Below, piece after piece: positions 6,413 to 11,126 of a stretch of 11,126 bases of DNA (position 1 is the stretch's first letter; each line of letters opens with the position of its first letter). Location: the NCBI GenBank assembly GCA_015501595.1, contig JADNRX010001329.1, forward strand, positions 1-11,126. Direction: 5' to 3'. The notes below the pieces were generated by a model that ran no database searches, had not been told where the DNA came from, and saw only the letters and a list, made by a program, of their open reading frames with translations. This DNA is from Hymenopellis radicata (lineage: Eukaryota; Basidiomycota; Agaricomycetes; Agaricales; Physalacriaceae). Both the position numbers and the translations under genes were made by a program.

Positions 6413-7850
6413 ATGCTGGGGCTTCTCCTCGTGTGTCTGGCGGCCGTCGCGACCAGCAACGCCCTTCCGTCTCGTACACAGCTCGGCTTCATGGATGTCG
6501 GTAAGCGCGAGCTCAATGAGACGCGTCTTGCAGAGGCATTGGATCGAGGAAAGGGAATCCTGGGTGTCTACTCTGACTGTCCGTCCACGAGCAAGATGTG
6601 TCAGTGGATGTCCTCCTATGCCGACGACACTATGTTGGTCAGGATGAATCTACCAGGGACACACGATGCAGCTACGTGGAATTATACACAAGCGAGGCAG
6701 AACGAGCTGAAAAGGTATACTGGTGATGGGTAAGTTCTCTTAGCCCACGGAGGACGCAAAGGCCTGACCAGCACGGATTCTAGCATCGCCGAAGCCAAAT
6801 ACTATCGCTGTCAAGAGCACTCCATGTTCGACATGCTGAATGGCGGCATACGCGTCTTTGACTGGCGGATAGCCTACAACCCCGGGAACACCCAGCTGGG
6901 CTTCCATCATAGTAACTATCTCCCGCTTTCGTGGTCCAATCTCACACGACATTGAACAGGCGAAGCGATGCTCGATCCCAACGCAACACTTTCTGATGTT
7001 CTCTATGGATTCTATTACTGGCTATCAGCGCATCCCTCCGAGGCGGTTCTCATATCCATCAACCACGAAGGCGGGACGGGAACGCCCAACGATCAGACGC
7101 TCTATGAAAAGATGTATCAAGATCTGAATGATGCGGCGGCAAAAGAGTTCTGGGTGCAGACTAACGGGACCTTGGGCACGCTGGGTGATGCGAGGGGCAA
7201 GCTGACACTGCTGCAGCGCTTCACGTGGGATCTCCTGCCCTCTTCCTCGGAATTTTCGACCAGATTTGGCATTGCACTGCCCCCTTCGCAGTGGACTGAC
7301 AACTCGCCTGATATCGAGATCGTGTATAACACTGCGACCACGCCGAACCAGGTACCCATATGTTTGTCCGAGTTGAGACCCGACTTACACAACCGTTTAG
7401 GCCGCGTTTATTGAGGATTACTATGAGATTGGGCTGCCCACAGGCTCGGGGGCAGATGAGAATATACAGTGGAAGTATAACGCTACTACCGCTCATATCG
7501 ACGAGGCTATTGATGGTAAGCGCGGGAGGATCAGCTGTGGATTAGCTTTGCGAGCTCCGAACATAACGCGGATAATCCGCCTGAGACGCCTGAGGTCGGT
7601 TTTCCCCGTTTGCGCTTTCTTAGGATATACTGAAGGTTTGTAGATAATGGCTCTAGGCAACGGCTCAGTTCAAGGTGTGAATCAGCGTCTGCTTTCCTTC
7701 CTGAACACCCGCCAGGGCGGCCGATTTGGCGTCATTAGTAGGTCTTGTATTACTTGAAGCTCTCTAAAATTGTTGGAGTAATGTTTTGTGACAGTGCTCG
7801 ATTTCTTCGATACTGTGCCAGGACTTGTCGAGGCAATCATCGGAGTGTGA
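6413..7850 (+). CDS. Secreted PI-PLC X-domain protein, one apparent frameshift
   Basis: Exons are 6413-6729, 6784-6911, 6960-7351, 7401-7594 (with an internal break), 7644-7737 and 7795-7850; the total is about 393 residues. Residues 1-18 form a signal peptide (LGLLLVCLAAVATSNA). The X-domain hallmarks follow in order: NLPGTHDA (catalytic His about 84), GGIRVFDWRIAY (Asp 132, Arg 134), GFHHS (second His about 147), HPSEAVLISIN, and a C-terminal segment with WISFASSEHN and IMLDFFDTVPG. These correspond to the His32/Asp67/Arg69/His82 set of bacterial PI-PLC, so cleavage of phosphatidylinositol or GPI-type lipids outside the cell is likely. N-glycosylation sequons are frequent. Between 7515 and 7531 the frame is one base short. 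Read literally the protein leaves the family sequence there and stops at 7641-7643. A 19-nt intron (7516-7534) does not restore phase. The other introns (48-57 nt) fit perfectly. Confidence 0.85.
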
Positions 7851-7942
7851 TACCATTATGTTACTTCGGCTAACGCATCATTGACGGTGCTGTGAACTCT
7901 CGCTCAGTTTTCAAATATGGATCGTACTGTACATACTTGTGG

Positions 7943-7998
7943 GCTATGTAGGGACCTACCCCCTTAACAGGAACTTATTTTAGCCTCATAGCACATCA
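7943..7998 (+). repeat. Dispersed direct repeat, copy 1
   Basis: It shares GCTATGTA, ACCTACCCCCTT, CAGNAACTTA and CATAGCNCATCA in the same order with 8366-8423. Small indels separate the copies. Sequence before it (CGTACT...ACAT) is also partly shared. Confidence 0.65.
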
Positions 7999-8365
7999 CT
8001 CGAAGTATACTAAAGGTCACCTCTAAGACTGAACTGAAATTACTAGATGGTTACCCTCCCTCCCCTTCCCAGAACCTTGCCTACCCCATTCAAACTATAA
8101 AGAAGACAGCACGAGCCCATCCGACGCTTACACAGGCTGTCCGCGCCTCCCGACGTCTTGTTCTCGTTGACCCAGCGGCGCTCTTCAGTAGCTATACGCA
8201 AGCCTCATCACGCCCCCAACGCTTTACGTTACGCCTCCGAGGAATAGAACTTCCGACTTCACAAACCTACTTGGAATGTGGAGTAACGTTCAGAAAAGTG
8301 TACAACGCCTTGTATGTTTACACGGAGAGAACCGTACTACATGACTAAGGATCCTGCGTATGGTC

Positions 8366-8423
8366 GCTATGTAACGCACCTACCCCCTTACAGCAACTTA
8401 CCTTCATCCTTCATAGCGCATCA
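8366..8423 (+). repeat. Dispersed direct repeat, copy 2
   Basis: This is the second copy of the 7943-7998 unit, same orientation, about 420 bases further on, close to the 3' end of the minus-strand gene. It could be the edge of a larger degraded duplication or a short interspersed repeat. Confidence 0.65.
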
Positions 8424-8499
8424 GAGGACATTCTCAAATCACACCGAAAACTGCACCAAAGGATCATGAACATTTAAACACAAAAACCAACAACAACCC

Positions 8500-9387
8500 T
8501 CAACATATCGTATATGACGTATCAAGCAAAATGACTCCATCACGATCCTTGAGCTTCTCTAGAATGTCACTAATGTATGTCGGGTGTCCCAGAAAGTAGT
8601 ACAACACGTTCACCATAGCCTTGATAAAATTCGTACCATCATAATTGCCCCGTGCCCATTCAGAATCCTGAAAGGCCGTATGAAACCGCGTGATTTCCTT
8701 CTCCAGTTCGTATAGTTGATTAACAAGCTTGCGAATATGACCTTTCATCAAATTCATCACCCTCGGAAGATCGGTGACGAGCGTAGCACGGCTGCCCCAG
8801 CCCATGGCACGTTGAAGGGCCATAAGGACGGACATGTAGCCAGGTACGCTGTTAAGCTCTATTCGAAGAAGGCGACCCAGCTCGTCCAGACGTGCTTCCG
8901 TCGAAGGGAGTGCATCGCGAGCTTCACGAACGATCATCGACAGACGTCTGAATAACTCCAGCGCCTCGTCATTGAGGGGTTGGCCGTTCAAAACCGAGTA
9001 CGGGTCTGATGAAAAGAACGTTCTCCTGCAATGCACTAGGAATTCCTCCGCCGCTAACATCGCCTCAGATGCTGCGAATAGTGCCAAGCGACAACATGCG
9101 CGGACTTCGAGAAGAACAACGTGCTTGGGATCCGGTACGTGTTCGGCCACCCGCACGGTGAGATGTTGTATCTCCCTGTACAAAAGCAGTTCAAGCCAAC
9201 AGATTTCGCAGCAGATGACGCTCATTGCCGGTTTAGTTGACCGTTTGCGATATCCAGAGGTGTCGCGGTCATCACTAAACTGCCAGCGAGTGAAAATGTG
9301 CTCAAAGAACGTTATGTGCGTCCTTACATGTCCAGACGTATTCCCCTCTTCACCTCTAGCATTCGACGCATCATCGGATATCAGCAT
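8500..9387 (-). CDS. Unrecognised helical protein, minus strand
   Basis: A long open frame on the minus strand encodes 295 residues from the ATG at 9385-9387 to TGA at 8500-8502. The frame stays open upstream to 9438, but a TATA box at 9423-9430 argues against a start there. A 48-nt in-phase intron is possible at 9280-9327 (GTAAGG donor, CAG acceptor); if it is used, or if the Met near 9225 is the start, the product is shorter. The sequence is mainly helical, with Cys-rich MSVICCEICWLELLL, an ALELFRRLSMIVREARDA helix and FIKAMVNVLYYFLGHP near the C-terminus. There is no signal peptide and no clear membrane segment. I recognise no family. Codon use and the length of the open frame support a real gene, and it points away from its right-hand neighbour. 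Confidence 0.6.
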   Translation of the reverse strand: MLISDDASNARGEEGNTSGHVRTHITFFEHIFTRWQFSDDRDTSGYRKRSTKPAMSVICCEICWLELLLYREIQHLTVRVAEHVPDPKHVVLLEVRACCRLALFAASEAMLAAEEFLVHCRRTFFSSDPYSVLNGQPLNDEALELFRRLSMIVREARDALPSTEARLDELGRLLRIELNSVPGYMSVLMALQRAMGWGSRATLVTDLPRVMNLMKGHIRKLVNQLYELEKEITRFHTAFQDSEWARGNYDGTNFIKAMVNVLYYFLGHPTYISDILEKLKDRDGVILLDTSYTIC

Positions 9388-9422
9388 TGAACCTAAACAT
9401 CTGTCAGCAGCAAACTTGACGA

Positions 9423-9430
9423 CTTTTATA
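9423..9430 (-). promoter_or_regulatory. TATA box (TATAAAAG) of the minus-strand gene
   Basis: On the minus strand TATAAAAG lies 36 bases before the ATG at 9387, which would leave a very short leader. The position instead fits well with a start at a later Met (for example near 9225) and a longer leader. Confidence 0.5.
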
Positions 9431-9711
9431 CAACTCAACAGTTTTCAACCGTTCGACGTGGTGATGGTTCGTGGCAAGGAACGTTTCCAAAGTGCGGCTT
9501 CATATCATCCTCGGCACTCCGGCACCCGTATCCGAACAATGTACTGGTTTAAGTAGACATCGCGCTCACTTGGCTATGAAGTAATGCTTGCCGAACGAAG
9601 CTTTTGATGAGCAGCGGAATATGGTATGAAGTTGAAGCTTCTGTGGTGTCCCGTCGGGAACTGCAGCACTCGAACCGTCAATGAATCCTCAGTCGCGACT
9701 CGGTGGACTAG

Positions 9712-10355
9712 GGGATCCTGGTCACACAGGCGGACGATGAACTTGAAGGGAGGAAGGATATTGTGGCTGTGCTAAGGTACATACGACTCGATCGCCTCGA
9801 TCTGCCTCCGTCCAAGCCTCGATGTCCAAATCCCGCTCTCTCTCCCCGCCTCTCTCCTTCGGCGACTTGGGCTACGTAGCCCATCGGTTATTTCCGGAGC
9901 GATCGCTTGGGTTGTTGTCGTCGGTGGACTTGCCTTCATGGCCGTCGGAATCTTCAAGTTCTTTTGGAAGCGTGATGATCAACAAGTTGAACAACAGGTG
10001 GGTGCTTACAGTCCACTCATAATATGGAATGGCAAAGACGTATGAGCCTCCGAATTACCCTCACTCATCGTCGCGACCGAATCGAAAGAGTCTTGTCACC
10101 TTGACGCCGGAAGGGTATAATTATACTAAGGTACCACTGCAAGGTGGCGAGGCATCTGTCCGGGAAGCGGGGCTACAAGTTCTTTACCGGGAGGCTGAAG
10201 AGCTGCGTGCGAAGGAAGACATCTATAATCGGCCTCCAGAGGGGCCATCCTTAGAGTCTGTACCATGTCTTCAGAAAACCCGCTCTCAGTCCCGACGCCC
10301 TTTAAAGGCCCGCGTGTTCTTATACAATAGCAATCACGGATATCTGCAACAATAG
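9712..10355 (+). CDS. Probable small single-pass membrane protein (model tentative)
   Basis: A strong transmembrane segment, GAIAWVVVVGGLAFMAVGIF, followed by the stop-transfer KFFWKRDD, is encoded at about 9891-9980. Downstream, GT at 9998 to AG at 10037 (40 nt) joins in phase to a cytoplasmic tail (10038-10355) with TYEPPNYPHSSSRPNRKS and YNYTKVPLQ and a helical LYREAEELRAKEDIY, ending in TAG. Upstream, splicing GT at 9777 to the AG at about 9881-9882 joins in phase to an exon at 9712-9776 (TQADDELEGRKDIVAVL), but no start codon is found for this exon and its own acceptor (TAG 9709-9711) has no identified partner. If the tail were expressed alone, ATG 10029 would give 108 residues. The layout (outside, one membrane span, Pro/Ser-rich inside) is common among fungal cell-surface sensors, but no family is recognised. 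Confidence 0.4.
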
Positions 10356-10706
10356 AACAATGTACACGCGCGTTGGAGGTGAGGCGGCCCAAACGCTACT
10401 ACTGAGTTGTGGGTAATCTCAGCACGACACTGAATCAGTGAGTTAGGCGGAGCACAGTAAGGCTTGCCGAATTTATGCTTCGTCGTAACACAATACATGA
10501 CCGGTAAGTGATGCCACACGCAATGTGCGGGGGAATGTGGTAAGTAGTCAGAAGCAGGAAAAGAGTCTAAGTGCTGTTGAGGAACATAAGTATAGAGCTC
10601 CGCTTCAGCGCTGATAATCTTTAGACCTGTTAGTCCCCCTGGAGGTTTAAACTTTACTGCGCCACCCTATTATCTATAAAACTCAAACCGAGTTCCCTGA
10701 AGAAAT
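10356..10706. other. Intergenic region before the tRNA gene
   Basis: These 351 bases hold no supported gene on either strand. A minus-strand open frame at 10334-10519 has no supporting features. The only signals seen are those of the tRNA's 3' flank at the right end. Confidence 0.5.
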
Positions 10707-10711
10707 AAAAA
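10707..10711 (-). terminator. RNA polymerase III terminator (T5)
   Basis: Five T residues on the minus strand lie 22 bases downstream of the tRNA 3' end. Further T residues follow after one A. This is a normal distance and length for Pol III termination. Confidence 0.7.
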
Positions 10712-10733
10712 TGCAACACCCAGTCTCTTCACA

Positions 10734-10816
10734 AGGCACTACCAGGGTTCGAACCTGGGTTGTGGGAAGACGGGGAAGGTTCAAAATCCCATGTGCTGCC
10801 ACTACACCATAGCGCC
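10734..10816 (-). tRNA. tRNA-Gln (anticodon UUG) with a 12-nt intron
   Basis: On the minus strand the acceptor arm GGCGCTA/TAGTGCC pairs over 7 bp (one G-U). The D arm is GTGT/GCAC with loop AGTGGCA, the anticodon arm is TGGGA/TCCCA, and the T arm is CCAGG-TTCGAAC-CCTGG. The anticodon TTG is at 10782-10784. A 12-nt intron (10769-10780) sits one base 3' of the anticodon, the canonical nuclear position. The discriminator base is U, as in yeast tRNA-Gln, and CCA is not encoded. Internal A box (TGGTGTAGTGG) and B box (GGTTCGAAC) are present. All arms are intact, so the gene should be functional. Confidence 0.95.
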
Positions 10817-10907
10817 GTACTGCTACGATCTACTGCTTTTATATGACAGTCGGCCAGGGAAGTTGTCAAATACTTTCAATGATTGTAGTATTCTCTGAAT
10901 TCTACAG

Positions 10908-11126
10908 AATGCGCTGCAGAGAATCGGTATTCCGAGACAGAGTTTGGTGTACAAATTCATGAAAAAATGGCGGTTGCTGAGGCCCGACTGCAGCGTGGTA
11001 GTCATGTCGGTTATGTCATGCCGAGACTACCACTTGATCACTCTCTCTCATCATCGTCAAGCGACACAATATGTTTGGCAAGCTGGTGTGCAGTGGCTCA
11101 ACGACGGCGACTCGAAGGCTTACTAG
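10908..11126 (+). CDS. Possible terminal exon at the right edge (frame uncertain)
   Basis: After a CTACAG acceptor-like site at 10902-10907, two plus-strand frames stay open for more than 200 bases. One ends in TAG exactly at 11124-11126 (motif YVWQAGVQWLNDGDSKAY). The other (motif RYSETEFGVQIHEKMAVAEARLQ) runs off the window and looks equally protein-like. Neither has a convincing ATG near its start, so if real this is an internal or last exon of a gene whose other exons are not identified. No family is recognised. Confidence 0.25.
   Translation, partial: NALQRIGIPRQSLVYKFMKKWRLLRPDCSVVVMSVMSCRDYHLITLSHHRQATQYVWQAGVQWLNDGDSKAY
10997..11041. repeat. Imperfect stem-loop GGTAGTC...GACTACC
   Basis: Perfect 7-bp outer arms (10997-11003 and 11035-11041) are followed, after four unpaired bases on one side and one on the other, by a CGG/CCG inner pair, with a loop of about 20 bases. 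It lies inside the possible terminal exon. Function is unknown and it may be chance. Confidence 0.3.

Larger units (their letters stand above)
7851..8499. other. Intergenic region with a dispersed repeat pair
   Basis: No gene is supported in this stretch between the PLC-like gene (plus) and the minus-strand gene. It holds the direct repeat pair 7943-7998 / 8366-8423 and a TATAAAG at about 8096 followed by pyrimidine-rich sequence, which could be a promoter, but no open frame follows it on the plus strand. Both flanking genes end here, so their 3' signals should lie in this interval; no clear AATAAA is seen. Confidence 0.5.

Noticed and set aside
7516..7534. A 19-nt mini-intron (GTAAGC...CAG) in the PLC-like gene
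   Set aside because: Removing it leaves the next exon out of frame with a stop, and every other intron here is at least 40 nt. An indel explains the sequence better.
8972..9556. 194-codon plus-strand open frame
   Set aside because: It is the antisense shadow of the minus-strand gene at 8500-9387, is rich in Ser/Arg without pattern, and runs through that gene's TATA box.
9574..9771. Minus-strand open segment after a CTTAG acceptor, ending in TAG (motifs FKFIVRLCDQDP and LTVRVLQFPTGHH)
   Set aside because: It reads like protein, but no upstream minus-strand exon joins to it in phase, and it partly overlaps the plus-strand exon that fits the membrane protein. Left as an alternative, not annotated.
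1..11126. CRISPR arrays, bacterial operons, phage genes, rRNA
   Set aside because: No regularly spaced repeats, no ribosome-binding-site-led gene runs and no rRNA-like sequence are present. The intron pattern and tRNA are those of a fungal nucleus.

Overview
The window looks like chromosomal DNA of a filamentous fungus, most likely a mushroom-forming basidiomycete (Agaricomycete). Coding stretches are split by many short GT-AG introns, mostly 46-57 nt, often with CTAAC/CTGAC-type branch points 10-20 nt before the acceptor. Genes are compact, and there is one nuclear-type tRNA-Gln(UUG) with a 12-nt intron after anticodon-loop position 37. Nothing looks bacterial, viral or plasmid-like. All gene models were spliced by eye.

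Layout from left to right. 1-208 is the 3' end of a gene paralogous to the one at 4481-5859. 238-1246 is a 1,009-bp element with long terminal inverted repeats and a target duplication. 1254-1630 is a promoter region, followed by a coiled-coil protein gene (1631-3928) whose 3' half contains a tandem exon/intron duplication and several reading-frame breaks. 4481-5859 is a nine-exon gene for a 318-residue secreted, beta-strand-rich, cysteine-containing protein that resembles aerolysin/ETX-MTX2-type proteins in style. 6413-7850 is a seven-exon gene for a secreted protein with a phosphatidylinositol-specific phospholipase C X-type domain, broken by one apparent indel. 7851-8499 is intergenic, with a dispersed repeat pair. 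8500-9387 (minus) is an unrecognised intronless or nearly intronless gene with its own TATA box. About 9712-10355 is a probable small single-pass membrane protein. 10734-10816 (minus) is tRNA-Gln. A possible terminal exon reaches the right edge.

The most informative structure is a duplicated module of about 540 bp. The right copy (about 5670-6207) holds the last intron and exon of the secreted beta-rich protein gene, the spacer, and the TATA promoter of the PLC-like gene. The left copy (about 20-237 plus 1254-1521) holds the same material, but its TATA promoter lies before the unrelated coiled-coil gene, and the 1-kb element has landed in its middle. The right copy therefore serves as a natural empty site for the insertion. 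The simplest history is that the end of one gene plus the promoter of its neighbour was copied upstream of the coiled-coil gene, and a DNA transposon then inserted into that copy.

Functionally, the two neighbouring secreted proteins invite a hypothesis: one has the look of a pore-forming-fold protein, the other is a PLC-X enzyme of the group that attacks phosphoinositides or GPI anchors. Several one-base discrepancies in otherwise good frames (near 91-94, 2868, 3500, 3615, 3720 and 7515-7531) mean either that part of this locus is decaying or that the assembly carries small indel errors. The sequence alone cannot decide.
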